Source: Actinomycetes bacterium (GTDB lineage Bacteria; Actinomycetota; Actinomycetes; Propionibacteriales; Nocardioidaceae). Taken from it: DNA of 61,778 nt. This document shows, piece by piece, positions 26,325 through 34,735 of the stretch. Location of the stretch: assembly GCA_023417775.1 (NCBI GenBank), contig JAEZEJ010000084.1, forward strand, positions 1 through 61,778, given 5' to 3'. Numbering within the stretch: the first letter of the stretch is position 1; every line of letters starts with the position of its first letter. The position numbers and the translations under genes were made by a program. A model generated the notes under the pieces. The model had not been told where the DNA came from and did no database searches. It saw nothing but the letters and a program-made list of their open reading frames with translations.

Positions 26325-26971
26325 CAGGCGCCGCCCACGAACTTGCCCTTGAGGACGTCCGGCAGCAGATGACCGGCCGGCTCGCTGTAGTGCAGGGAGA
26401 CGAAGCGATCGTCCTCGAAGGTCAGCGAGGTCAGGCTCGCCAGCGAGCACTGCCGCTTGCGCGGGTCGTGGGCGAAGCGCGCGCGCTCATAGGCGCGTCG
26501 CACGATCCAGATCGGCAGCTGGTGCGCGACGATCACGGCCTCATGGCCGCGGGCGGCCTCGCGGGCATCGTCGATCGCGAGCTCCATCCGCTTGGCGATC
26601 TGCTTGTAGGGCTCGCCCCACGAGGGCCGGACCGGGTTCCACACGAGCAGCCAGTTGCCCGGACGCTTGAGCGCACCGGCGCCCACGCCGAAGGTCTTGC
26701 CCTCGAACTTGTTGGACGCCTCGATGACCCGCTCGTCATCGTGGATCGGGAGCTCGAGGATGTCCGCGATGGGCCGGGCGGTCTGCTGCGCTCGCTCGAG
26801 CGGGGAGGCGACCAGATAGGTGATGTCGCGGTCCTTGAGGGACTCGGCGACGGTCGCGGCCATCTCGTGGCCGAGCTCGGAGAGGTTGTAGCCGGCGAGC
26901 CGGCCGTAGAGGACGCCGGCGGGATTGTGCACCTCGCCGTGTCGCATCAGGTGAACGGTGGTCCTGGTCAT
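26324..26971 (-). CDS. histidine phosphatase / phosphoglycerate mutase-family protein
   Basis: 215 residues from ATG 26971. The catalytic motif is VHLMRHGEVHNP near the N-terminus, and the second histidine lies in AVIVAHQLPIWIV; PLERAQQTA is also typical. Members hydrolyse phosphate esters. A gene of this family sits between hemL and the cytochrome c maturation genes in many Mycobacteriales, but its substrate is not established. It is coupled to tlpA and lies 25 bp downstream of hemL. Confidence 0.9.
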   Translation of the reverse strand: MTRTTVHLMRHGEVHNPAGVLYGRLAGYNLSELGHEMAATVAESLKDRDITYLVASPLERAQQTARPIADILELPIHDDERVIEASNKFEGKTFGVGAGALKRPGNWLLVWNPVRPSWGEPYKQIAKRMELAIDDAREAARGHEAVIVAHQLPIWIVRRAYERARFAHDPRKRQCSLASLTSLTFEDDRFVSLHYSEPAGHLLPDVLKGKFVGGA

Positions 26972-26996
26972 GGTCGGGGTCGTCCTCGTCTCGCGG

Positions 26997-28313
26997 TCAC
27001 GGGCGGGCGTCGAGCGCTCGGGCCGCGGCACGTGCGGCGGCCGGCAACGCCTCGGACAGTGTAGTCAGGGCGGCATCGTCATGGGCCGCCGAGACGAACC
27101 AGGTCTCGAAGGCGCTCGGTGGGAGATAGACCCCCTGGTCGAGCATGCTGGAGAAGAAGGCCGCGAAGGCCGCGGTGTCCTGTCGCTGCGCGCCGGCGAA
27201 ATCGGTGACCGGCGCGTCCACTCCCCACATGACGCTGAACATCGTGCCAGCGGCCTGGATGACATGGGGCATGCCGGCCTCGGTCAGCGCATCGCCGACC
27301 AGCTCGCGGACCCGCAGCGAGGTGGCCAGCAGATCGGTGTAGAGATCGGGGGTGGCCAGGCGCAGGGTGGTGAGGCCCGCGGTGGTGGCGACGGGATTGC
27401 CCGCCAGGGTGCCGGCTTGGTAGACCGGGCCGGCGGGAGCGAGGTGCTCCATCAGATCGCGGCGCCCGCCGAAGGCCGCCGACGGGAAGCCGCCGCCCAT
27501 CACCTTGCCGAAGGTGATCAGATCGGGTGCCCATCCCTCGCGCTGGCCGTCGAGTTCCCAGTGCCCCGCGCGGGCCGCGCGGAAGCCGGTCATGACCTCG
27601 TCGCTGATGAACAGCGCCCCGTGCTCCGCCGCGAGGCGGGAGAGGGCGGCGTTGAATCCGGGGGCGGGCGGGACGAGGCCCATATTGCCGGGAGCGGCCT
27701 CGGTGATGATGCAGGCGATCTCGCCGCCGAACTCGGCGAAGGCCGCCTCGACGGCCGCGATGTCGTTGTACGGCAGCACGACGGTGTCGGCGGTGACATG
27801 TGCGGGGACCCCGGGCGTTCCGGGGATTCCGAGCGTGACCACGCCGGAGCCGGCCTCGGCGAGCAGCGGGTCGACGTGGCCGTGGTAGCAGCCGGCGAAC
27901 TTGATGATCCGATCGCGTCCGGTGACCCCGCGCGCGAGCCGGATCGCCGACATCGTGGCCTCGGTGCCGGAGGTCACCAGGCGCACGGACTCGACGCTGG
28001 TGCGATCGACGATCTCCTCGGCGAGCGCGACCTCGGGCTCGGCGGGCGTGCCGAAGGAGGTCCCGCGGGCGACAGCCGCCTGGACCGCGGCGATGACCTC
28101 CGGATGGGCGTGGCCGAGCAGCATCGGGCCCCAGGAGCCGACGAAGTCGACATAGCGCTGCCCATCGGCATCGGTGAGCCAGGCGCCCGAGCCCTCGACC
28201 ATGAAGCGCGGAGTCCCCCCGACGGCCTTGAAGGCGCGGACCGGGGAGTTGACCCCGCCCGGGGAGACACGACGAGCGCGTGCGAACAGATCGGCGGAAC
28301 GTTCGGTGGGCAC
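26997..28313 (-). CDS. hemL: glutamate-1-semialdehyde 2,1-aminomutase
   Basis: 438 residues from GTG 28313 (PTERSADLFARARRVSPGGV), the usual N-terminus. A PLP enzyme making 5-aminolevulinate in the C5 haem pathway. The PLP lysine lies in LITFGKVMGGGFP (about residue 270), and TSGTEATMSAIRLAR and YHGHVDPLL are the cofactor and substrate loops. It begins the operon running through the cytochrome c maturation genes. An 18-bp perfect palindrome lies 7 bp upstream of the start codon. Confidence 0.95.
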   Translation of the reverse strand: MPTERSADLFARARRVSPGGVNSPVRAFKAVGGTPRFMVEGSGAWLTDADGQRYVDFVGSWGPMLLGHAHPEVIAAVQAAVARGTSFGTPAEPEVALAEEIVDRTSVESVRLVTSGTEATMSAIRLARGVTGRDRIIKFAGCYHGHVDPLLAEAGSGVVTLGIPGTPGVPAHVTADTVVLPYNDIAAVEAAFAEFGGEIACIITEAAPGNMGLVPPAPGFNAALSRLAAEHGALFISDEVMTGFRAARAGHWELDGQREGWAPDLITFGKVMGGGFPSAAFGGRRDLMEHLAPAGPVYQAGTLAGNPVATTAGLTTLRLATPDLYTDLLATSLRVRELVGDALTEAGMPHVIQAAGTMFSVMWGVDAPVTDFAGAQRQDTAAFAAFFSSMLDQGVYLPPSAFETWFVSAAHDDAALTTLSEALPAAARAAARALDARP

Positions 28314-28320
28314 CTGACCA

Positions 28321-28338
28321 TTGTGCCAATTGGCACAA
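28321..28338. promoter_or_regulatory. 18-bp perfect palindrome immediately upstream of hemL
   Basis: TTGTGCCAATTGGCACAA is an uninterrupted 18-bp palindrome ending 7 bp before the hemL start codon. Its position suggests an operator overlapping the promoter, perhaps of a leaderless or near-leaderless transcript. The binding protein is unknown. Confidence 0.55.
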
Positions 28339-28445
28339 GCGCCCGGGGCACGGCCCTGCGGAGCCGTGACGGCGGCCACATGAAGCCGTAACCTGCCGTG
28401 CGCACCCTCGTTGAGTGGAGTGTTCTGCAACTTCCGGTTACCGTG

Positions 28446-28459
28446 TGAGACGGGTCTCA
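28446..28459. promoter_or_regulatory. short palindrome upstream of the lytic transglycosylase gene
   Basis: TGAGAC-GG-GTCTCA lies 25 bp before the GTG start at 28484, in the 170-bp divergent region shared with hemL. It may be an operator or an mRNA 5' hairpin. The evidence is symmetry and position only. Confidence 0.35.
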
Positions 28460-28483
28460 TATGTTCCCGGGGAGGGAGTCCTG

Positions 28484-29761
28484 GTGAGTAATACATGGCG
28501 CACGCTTCCGCGTTGGCAACGCGCGGCGGCGGTGATCCCTGCCGGTCTGCTGATCGGCGCGACGGCCGTGGCGGTCGCCGGACCGGGTCTCGCGACGGCC
28601 GATAGCGAGTACGGAGCCATTCCCGAGGTCCCCGACACCCCCTTCGAGTCTCCGGCGAGTGTCGAGAAGGCTCCGGCCGGTATCGATCCGAAGGCCGGCG
28701 CGGAGGGAACCCTCGAATCGCTCGCCTCCGATGGCATCCCCCAGGTGGCCACGACCGCCTACCGGCGCGCCGCCGGCCTGCTGGAGCAGGCCGATGCCTC
28801 GTGCCATCTGCCCTGGCATCTGGTGGCGGCGATCGGCCGGGTCGAGTCCGACCACGGGCGAGTGAATGGCAACAACCTCGACTCCGACGGCAACGCCCAG
28901 CCCGGCATCTACGGCATCCCGCTCAACGGCAAGAACGGAACGGCCCTGATCCGGGACACCGACGACGGCGCCCTCGACAATGACACCGAGTTCGACCGTG
29001 CGGTCGGGCCGATGCAGTTCATCCCCGGCACCTGGCAGGCGGTCGCGATCGATGCCGACCAGGACGGTGAGAAGAACCCGCAGAATATCCACGATGCGGC
29101 CACCGGAGCGGCGATCTACCTCTGCGCCGGAGACGGCGATCTGTCCTCGCGCGATGATCTGAAGGCCGCCGTCAAGCGCTACAACAACTCCGACGAGTAC
29201 GTCGATCTGGTCCTCAAGATCTCCGATGCGTACAGCAAGGGCGACTTCTCGACGGTTCCCACCGGCAGCTCCAAGTCCTCGGTGCTGACGAGCTTCGAGC
29301 GGGATCAGACGATGACCCCGGCCGAGCGCCAGCAGGCGACCGAGCGCGCCCGTCAGGCCGAGGAGCAGAAGCGCGTCGAGCGCGAGCAGCAGCAGTCCGG
29401 TGGAGGCTCCGGAGGCGGCAGCGGGTCCGACGGCGGCGGTGCCAACCCGCCGCGGCTCGAGACGCTGCCCGACACGAACCCGGCCCCTGGTGGTGGCGGC
29501 GGCGGTGCCGCTCCGCGCGGACCGATCAGCGATGTCACCGACCCGATCACCGATGGCGTCGACAACACCGTCGGCGGCGTGCCGGTCGTCGAGGACGTCG
29601 TCAAGCCGGTGACCCGGCTCATCTCCCGGATCGCGGGAGGCGCCGACTGGCTGCTGAACTCCACCGACTGCCGCGCCCGGAGCCTCCGCCTCACCGATCC
29701 GGGAGGCAATGAGGGGCGCTACCAGAAGTGCATGACCGACCGGGGCTACGAGCCCTACTGA
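28484..29761 (+). CDS. secreted lytic transglycosylase (SLT/MltB-like)
   Basis: 425 residues from GTG 28484, with GGAGGGA about 7 nt upstream. Residues about 12-39 are a signal peptide (RAAAVIPAGLLIGATAVAVAGPGLATAD). The catalytic domain is at about 90-235: HLVAAIGRVESDHGR carries the catalytic Glu (about E121), AVGPMQFIPGTWQ is the substrate-cleft motif, and YLCAGDGDL follows. A Glu/Gln/Arg-rich segment then leads to a Gly/Ser and Gly/Pro linker, and the last 45 residues hold two cysteines. It should cut peptidoglycan glycan strands outside the cell. It is divergent from hemL and convergent with hemB. Confidence 0.9.
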   Translation: MSNTWRTLPRWQRAAAVIPAGLLIGATAVAVAGPGLATADSEYGAIPEVPDTPFESPASVEKAPAGIDPKAGAEGTLESLASDGIPQVATTAYRRAAGLLEQADASCHLPWHLVAAIGRVESDHGRVNGNNLDSDGNAQPGIYGIPLNGKNGTALIRDTDDGALDNDTEFDRAVGPMQFIPGTWQAVAIDADQDGEKNPQNIHDAATGAAIYLCAGDGDLSSRDDLKAAVKRYNNSDEYVDLVLKISDAYSKGDFSTVPTGSSKSSVLTSFERDQTMTPAERQQATERARQAEEQKRVEREQQQSGGGSGGGSGSDGGGANPPRLETLPDTNPAPGGGGGGAAPRGPISDVTDPITDGVDNTVGGVPVVEDVVKPVTRLISRIAGGADWLLNSTDCRARSLRLTDPGGNEGRYQKCMTDRGYEPY

Positions 29762-29777
29762 TCGCGGGTCCGCCCGC

Positions 29778-30749
29778 TCAGCGCAGGCGGCGGGCGATCT
29801 CCGCGGCCCAGTAGGTCAGCACGATATCGGCGCCGGCGCGGCGGATCGAGAGCACCGACTCGTCGATCGCCCGCTCCCGATCGATCCATCCGCGCTCGGC
29901 GGCCGCCTCGACCATCGAGTACTCGCCCGAGACGTTGTACGCCGCGATGGGGACATCGGCCTCTCGCCGGATCTCGGCGATCAGGTCGAGATAGGACAGC
30001 GCGGGCTTGACCATGACGATGTCCGCACCCTCCGCGAGGTCGAGCAGCACCTCGCGCACCGCCTCGCGAGCATTGGCCGGGTCCTGCTGGTAGGTGCGCC
30101 GGTCGCCCTGCAGGGACGAGTCGACGGCCTCCCGGAAAGGTCCGTAGAAGGCCGAGGCGTACTTGGCCGCGTAGGCCAGGATCACCGTGTCGAGGTGGCC
30201 CGCGGCGTCGAGGGCCGAACGGATCGCGCCGACCTGGCCGTCCATCATGCCGCTCGGGCCCACCACATGGGCGCCCGCCTCGGCCTGCACGACCCCCATG
30301 CGCGCGTAGATCTCGAGGGTCGCGTCGTTGTCCACCCGGCCTCGGTCGTCGAGCACTCCGCAGTGGCCGTGATCCGTGAACTCGTCCAGACACAGATCGG
30401 CCATCACCGAGGTGGCATCGCCGACCTCCGCCCGCGCGTCGGCGAGCGCGAGGTTCAAGATCCCCTCCGGATCGACCGCTCCGGAGCCGATGGCGTCCTT
30501 GCGCTCGGGAACGCCGAACAGCATGACACCCCCGAGGCCGAGCTCCGCGGCCTCGGCATAGACCGCCTTGGCCGAGTCACGGGTGTGCTGCACGACCCCC
30601 GGCATGCTGGCGATCGGGCGTGGCGCATCGAGGCCCTCGGCGACGAACATCGGCAGCACCAGCTGCGACGGGTCGACGCGGGTCTCGCGCACCATCGCCC
30701 GCATCGCCGGCGTGCTACGCAACCGGCGGGGCCGATCGGCGGGGAACAT
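29778..30749 (-). CDS. hemB: porphobilinogen synthase (delta-aminolevulinate dehydratase)
   Basis: 323 residues. Condenses two 5-aminolevulinates to porphobilinogen. Both active-site lysines are visible (YAAKYASAFYGPF and IVMVKPALSYLDLI). The metal loop reads DLCLDEFTDHGHCGVLDD, i.e. with Asp replacing most zinc cysteines, which suggests the magnesium-type enzyme. The start overlaps the hemD stop by one base (TGATG). Last gene of the haem operon, converging on the transglycosylase gene. Confidence 0.96.
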   Translation of the reverse strand: MFPADRPRRLRSTPAMRAMVRETRVDPSQLVLPMFVAEGLDAPRPIASMPGVVQHTRDSAKAVYAEAAELGLGGVMLFGVPERKDAIGSGAVDPEGILNLALADARAEVGDATSVMADLCLDEFTDHGHCGVLDDRGRVDNDATLEIYARMGVVQAEAGAHVVGPSGMMDGQVGAIRSALDAAGHLDTVILAYAAKYASAFYGPFREAVDSSLQGDRRTYQQDPANAREAVREVLLDLAEGADIVMVKPALSYLDLIAEIRREADVPIAAYNVSGEYSMVEAAAERGWIDRERAIDESVLSIRRAGADIVLTYWAAEIARRLR

Positions 30750-32410
30750 CAGCTCTTACGGCGCTTGGTGCGCTGCGAGGGCTTGGTCACCGGATCGCCG
30801 GCCTCGATGAAGGCCTCGCGGCGACGGGCGCCGAACTCGGCGAGCGCATCGGCGAGGACCTCGACCGAGGGCTTCTCGGCGAGGACGTCGACCCGCAGGC
30901 CGTGCTCCTCGGCCGTCTTGGCCGTGGCCGGGCCGATACAGGCGATGATCGTCGACTGGTGCGGCTTGCCGGCGATGCCGACGAGGTTCCGCACGGTCGA
31001 GCTCGACGTGAACATCACCGCGTCGAACTTGCCCGACTTGATCGCCTCGCGGGTCGGCGCCGGCGGCGGTGCCGCCCGGACGGTGCGGTAGGCCGTGACA
31101 TCGTCGACCTCCCAGCCGAGGTCGATGAGCCCCGCCACGAGGGTCTCGGTGGCGATATCGGCACGCGGCAGGAAGACCCGGTTGATCGGATCGAGCAGGT
31201 CGTCATAGGGCGGCCAGTCCTCCAGCAGGCCCCGCGCGGACTGCTCGCCACTCGGGATGAGATCGGCGCGGATGCCCCACTGGGCGATGGCCTCGGCGGT
31301 CTTCTCCCCCACCGCGGCGATCTTGAGACCGGAGAAGGCCCGGGCGTCGAGTCCGTACTCGTCGAACTTCTCGCGCACCGCCTTCACCGCGTTGACGCTC
31401 GTGAACGCGATCCACTCGTAGCGTCCCTCGACGAGACCGCGCACGGCCTTGTCCATCTGCTGCGGATTGCGCGGGGGCTCGACCGAGATCGTCGGCACCT
31501 CCTCGGAGACCGCGCCGAAACCGCGCAGCCGCTGGGCCAGGCCCGCGGACTGCTCCTTCGTGCGGGGGACCAGGATGCGCCAGCCGTACAGCGGCTTGGT
31601 CTCGAACCACGAGAGCGCATCGCGCAGGCCGACGATATCGCCCACGACGGTGATCGCCGGCGAGGTCATCTTGGCGGCCTTGGCATCGGCGGCGATGGTC
31701 TTCAATGTGGAGACCACGGTGCTCTGCTCGGTGGTGGTGCCGACACGGGTCATGGCCACCGGCGTGGTCTCGGCCCGCCCGGCCGCGATGAGCGCCTTGG
31801 CGACCTCCCCGATGCGGGCGACCGCCGAAAGCAGCACGAGGGTGTCGTCATCGGCATGCTCGCTCCAGTCGATGGTGGCATCGCCGACACTCACCACGGT
31901 GTACTCGCGGTGCTGCTTGCTGGTGAGCGGAACCCCTGCATAGGCCGGGACGGCCGATACCGAGGACACGCCCGGCACGACCTCGAAGCCGATGCCCGCC
32001 TTGTGGCAGGCGATCGCCTCTTCCGGGCCGGTGGCATAGGTGAACGGATCGCCCACCATCAGCCGGACGACGTGCTTGCCGCCCTTGGCGTGCTTGACGA
32101 CGAGCTTCGAGCGCGCGGCGGCGGTCAGCTCATTGCCGTCGCTGTCGCGTCCCGCGTCGATGATCTCGGCCTCGGTGGTGACGAGCAGGGCCTGCTCGGG
32201 CGTCTCGGTGATGACGACATCGGCCGTCGCGAGCAGCTCGGTGGCCCGCACCGTCAGGAGGCTGGCATCGCCCGGGCCCGCTCCGACGAAGCTCACCTGG
32301 CCGAGGGCCGGGGCGGTCGATGCGGGCGTCACAGGCGCTTCCATGGCGGTGGTGGTGGTCAAGGTCTTCCCTTTTCTTGACTGTGGAGTCGTGGTCTGCC
32401 GGGTGGTCAT
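30749..32410 (-). CDS. hemD: bifunctional uroporphyrinogen-III C-methyltransferase / uroporphyrinogen-III synthase
   Basis: 553 residues if it starts at ATG 32410, which overlaps the hemC stop (ATGA); a TTG or ATG about 50-65 nt downstream, after AGGGAAG, is also possible. The N-terminal half is a SUMT-type methyltransferase (VSFVGAGPGDASLLTVRA, LMVGDPFTYATGPEE, VVPGVSSVSAVPAYAGVPLT). The C-terminal half, from about residue 275, is the HemD fold (GWRILVPRTKEQSAGLAQRL, WIAFTSVNAVKAV, AAVGEKTAEAI). This fusion is usual in actinobacteria. It closes uroporphyrinogen III and may also feed sirohaem or B12 synthesis. Confidence 0.93.
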   Translation of the reverse strand: MTTRQTTTPQSRKGKTLTTTTAMEAPVTPASTAPALGQVSFVGAGPGDASLLTVRATELLATADVVITETPEQALLVTTEAEIIDAGRDSDGNELTAAARSKLVVKHAKGGKHVVRLMVGDPFTYATGPEEAIACHKAGIGFEVVPGVSSVSAVPAYAGVPLTSKQHREYTVVSVGDATIDWSEHADDDTLVLLSAVARIGEVAKALIAAGRAETTPVAMTRVGTTTEQSTVVSTLKTIAADAKAAKMTSPAITVVGDIVGLRDALSWFETKPLYGWRILVPRTKEQSAGLAQRLRGFGAVSEEVPTISVEPPRNPQQMDKAVRGLVEGRYEWIAFTSVNAVKAVREKFDEYGLDARAFSGLKIAAVGEKTAEAIAQWGIRADLIPSGEQSARGLLEDWPPYDDLLDPINRVFLPRADIATETLVAGLIDLGWEVDDVTAYRTVRAAPPPAPTREAIKSGKFDAVMFTSSSTVRNLVGIAGKPHQSTIIACIGPATAKTAEEHGLRVDVLAEKPSVEVLADALAEFGARRREAFIEAGDPVTKPSQRTKRRKS

Positions 32411-33333
32411 GGGGCTGGGGTACTGGCCTCGACCAGTCGGTCGGCGCCCTCGGCGAGCATCTCGGCAGCGAGACGTTCGCCGATCGCCAGGGCCTCGGAG
32501 GGAGGACCGCTGGCGGACAGGCGGATGGACGGGGATCCCGAGATATCGCCGACGACGGCGCGGAGCCATAGCTCCTCGCCCTCGTTGACGACCTCGGCGA
32601 GTGCTCCGACCGGAGCACTGCAGCCTGCCTCCAAGGTGGCGAGGAGGCTGCGCTCAGCGGTCACGGCGGCCCGGGTGTCCGGATCGTCGAGGACGCTGAG
32701 AAGGCGGTACGTGTCGGCATCATCGGCGCGGCACTCGCAAGCGAGCGCCCCTTGGCCGGGTGCCGGGAGCATCTGGATGGGGTCGATCGACTCGGTGATC
32801 TCATCGGTGCGGCCGAGCCGCGCGAGCCCGGCCCGCGCGAGCACCACACCGGCCAGCTCCCCCGAGCTGACCTTGCCGATGCGGGTGTCGACATTGCCCC
32901 GCAGTCCGGTGGTCTGCAGGCCGAGGCCGAGGGCGTTCAGCTGGCTCACCCGGCGCGGCGACCCGGTGCCCACGAGGGACCCCGGTGGCAGCTCGGCGAG
33001 GGTCAGGCCGTCCCGCGCCACCAGCGCATCCCGTGGATCCTCGCGCCGCGGGATGGCCGCGAGGGTGAGGCGGGGATCGGCATAGGTCGGGATGTCCTTG
33101 AGCGAGTGGACCGCCAGGTCGACCTCACCCGAGGCGAGCGCATCGCGCACGGCGGCGACGAAGACGCCCTGTCCGCCGAAGGTGCTGAGCGGGGCGGCGG
33201 AGCGGTCGCCGAGGGTCGAGATGGTGACCAGCTCGATCTCGACACCGGTCTCATCGCGGAGCCGGTCGGCGATGTGCGAGGACTGCGTCACGGCCAGCCG
33301 ACTGCCGCGGGTCCCCAATCGCAGTGTCGTCAT
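32407..33333 (-). CDS. hemC: hydroxymethylbilane synthase (porphobilinogen deaminase)
   Basis: 308 residues. TLRLGTRGSRLAVTQ opens the protein, DLAVHSLKDIP and GTGSPRRVSQL are conserved substrate segments, and the dipyrromethane cofactor Cys is in LEAGCSAPVGALAE (C238). It polymerises four porphobilinogens. Translation is coupled at both ends by ATGA overlaps, with hemA upstream and hemD downstream. Confidence 0.96.
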   Translation of the reverse strand: MTTLRLGTRGSRLAVTQSSHIADRLRDETGVEIELVTISTLGDRSAAPLSTFGGQGVFVAAVRDALASGEVDLAVHSLKDIPTYADPRLTLAAIPRREDPRDALVARDGLTLAELPPGSLVGTGSPRRVSQLNALGLGLQTTGLRGNVDTRIGKVSSGELAGVVLARAGLARLGRTDEITESIDPIQMLPAPGQGALACECRADDADTYRLLSVLDDPDTRAAVTAERSLLATLEAGCSAPVGALAEVVNEGEELWLRAVVGDISGSPSIRLSASGPPSEALAIGERLAAEMLAEGADRLVEASTPAP

Positions 33334-34628
33334 GAGGACTCACCTCCGACGGAGGTGACCGCACGCACCGTGGTCTGGTCGAGGGCGAACAGGTCCGCGA
33401 GCGCATCGGCGTAGGTCAGCCCCTCCGGACCGTCGACGAGCTCCTTGACCCGCACCGTAGGAGCGTGGATCAGCTTCTCGGCGACGCGACGCAGGGCCTG
33501 CCCGACCTCGCGGCGGGCATCCTCGTCGAGATCGGCGCCGAGCCGGGCGAGGACGCGCTCGGTCTCGGAGGCCACGACCTCGGTCGCCATGCCGCGGAGC
33601 GCGACCACGGTGGGCGTGACCTTCGAGGCGCTCTTGGCAGCCAGGAAGCTGCGGACCTCGTCGGCGACGATGCCCTGCACCTGGCGCACATCGTCGGCGA
33701 GCTCGGCATTCGCGGCCTGCGCGGCGAGGACCTCGAGGTCGACGACATCGACCTGCGGGAGGGCCCGCACATCACCCGCCACATCGCGTGGAAGGGCGAG
33801 GTCGATGACGCTCATCCGTCGATCCGGTGTCGCCGCGGCGATGCGGTCGCGGCCGAAGACCGTCCCCGCGGCACCCGTGCAGGTGATGAGGACATCCGCC
33901 GCGGACAGCTCGACATCGAGAGCATCCCAGCGCACGGCGCTCACGCCGTAGGCCGCGACGAGCTCGAAGGCCCGCTGGAAGGTCCGATTGGCGACCCAGA
34001 TGCGCTGCGGCTGGACACCGCGCTCGATGAGCGTGCGGACGGCCAGGCTGGCCATCGTCCCGGCACCGGCCACCAGGATGCGCGAGGACGGCGCCGTGAC
34101 GATGTCACCGGCCGCCTCGAAACCGGCCGTGACGATCGAGGGCGCGAGACGGTCGATACCGGTCTCCGCGTGGCCCCGCTTGCCGATGCGCAGGGCCTGC
34201 TGGAAGAGGGTGTTGAGCGCCGAGCCGACCGTGGACTCGGCCTGACCGGAGGACAGCGCATCGCGGACCTGGCCGAGGATCTGGCTCTCGCCGAGGATCA
34301 TCGAGTCCATGCCGGAGGCCACACCGAAGAGATGCGCCACGGCCGCTTCGTCGTAGTGCACGTAGACATGGCGGACGAGCTCCTCGCGGCTCAGCCCCGA
34401 GTGCTCGGCGAGGAGCCGGGAGACCTCGTCGACCGCACCGTGGAAGCGCTCGGCCTCCACGTACACCTCGACGCGATTGCAGGTCGAGATGATCGCCGAC
34501 TCGCTCACGTACTCGTTCTCGAGCACGCGATGCGACAGCTTGACCGAGGAGTCGGTGTCCAGCGCGACCCGCTCCAGCAGGTCCACCGGCGCCGACTTGT
34601 GGGACATCCCCACCACCAGAACGCTCAT
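33330..34628 (-). CDS. hemA: glutamyl-tRNA reductase
   Basis: 432 residues from ATG 34628 (SVLVVGMSHKSAPVDLLERV); the 25 codons further upstream belong to the palindromic element. Catalytic Cys50 lies in IISTCNRVEVY, the NADPH site is LVAGAGTMASLAV, and a dimerisation helix bundle is at the C-terminus. First step of C5 haem synthesis and the usual control point. The GCGGAGG just before the ATG lies in the bridging ORF, whose stop overlaps this start. Confidence 0.95.
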   Translation of the reverse strand: MSVLVVGMSHKSAPVDLLERVALDTDSSVKLSHRVLENEYVSESAIISTCNRVEVYVEAERFHGAVDEVSRLLAEHSGLSREELVRHVYVHYDEAAVAHLFGVASGMDSMILGESQILGQVRDALSSGQAESTVGSALNTLFQQALRIGKRGHAETGIDRLAPSIVTAGFEAAGDIVTAPSSRILVAGAGTMASLAVRTLIERGVQPQRIWVANRTFQRAFELVAAYGVSAVRWDALDVELSAADVLITCTGAAGTVFGRDRIAAATPDRRMSVIDLALPRDVAGDVRALPQVDVVDLEVLAAQAANAELADDVRQVQGIVADEVRSFLAAKSASKVTPTVVALRGMATEVVASETERVLARLGADLDEDARREVGQALRRVAEKLIHAPTVRVKELVDGPEGLTYADALADLFALDQTTVRAVTSVGGESS

Positions 34629-34735
34629 GCCGCCTCCGCCTGGACCGAGATGTGCTGCGTATTCGTCAACGCGACCGAGGGTGGGTTGACGAGTACCCAG
34701 CACATCTCGGTTCTGGACGCGTTGCGCTCGCTCAT
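34625..34735 (-). CDS. 36-residue bridging ORF between rex and hemA
   Basis: The ATG (34735) overlaps the rex stop by ATGA, and the TGA (34627-34625) overlaps the hemA ATG. The length, 37 codons, is identical to the ccdA/resB ORF. The peptide starts MSERNAS, has TEMCW at residues 9-13, ALTN near 22-25 and QHIS near 27-30, and ends EAEAA, so it is homologous to the other peptide despite lying in a different operon. The centre is the 66-bp palindrome. It probably relays ribosomes from rex to hemA; any peptide activity is unknown. Confidence 0.62.
   Translation of the reverse strand: MSERNASRTEMCWVLVNPPSVALTNTQHISVQAEAA
34645..34710. repeat. 66-bp palindromic intercistronic element, copy 2
   Basis: Arms at 34645-34670 and 34685-34710 (24 of 26 positions pair) with a 14-nt loop. 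The arm pattern is the same as copy 1: CCGAGATGTGCT outside, TCGTCAAC inside. It is contained in the rex/hemA bridging ORF. Confidence 0.87.
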
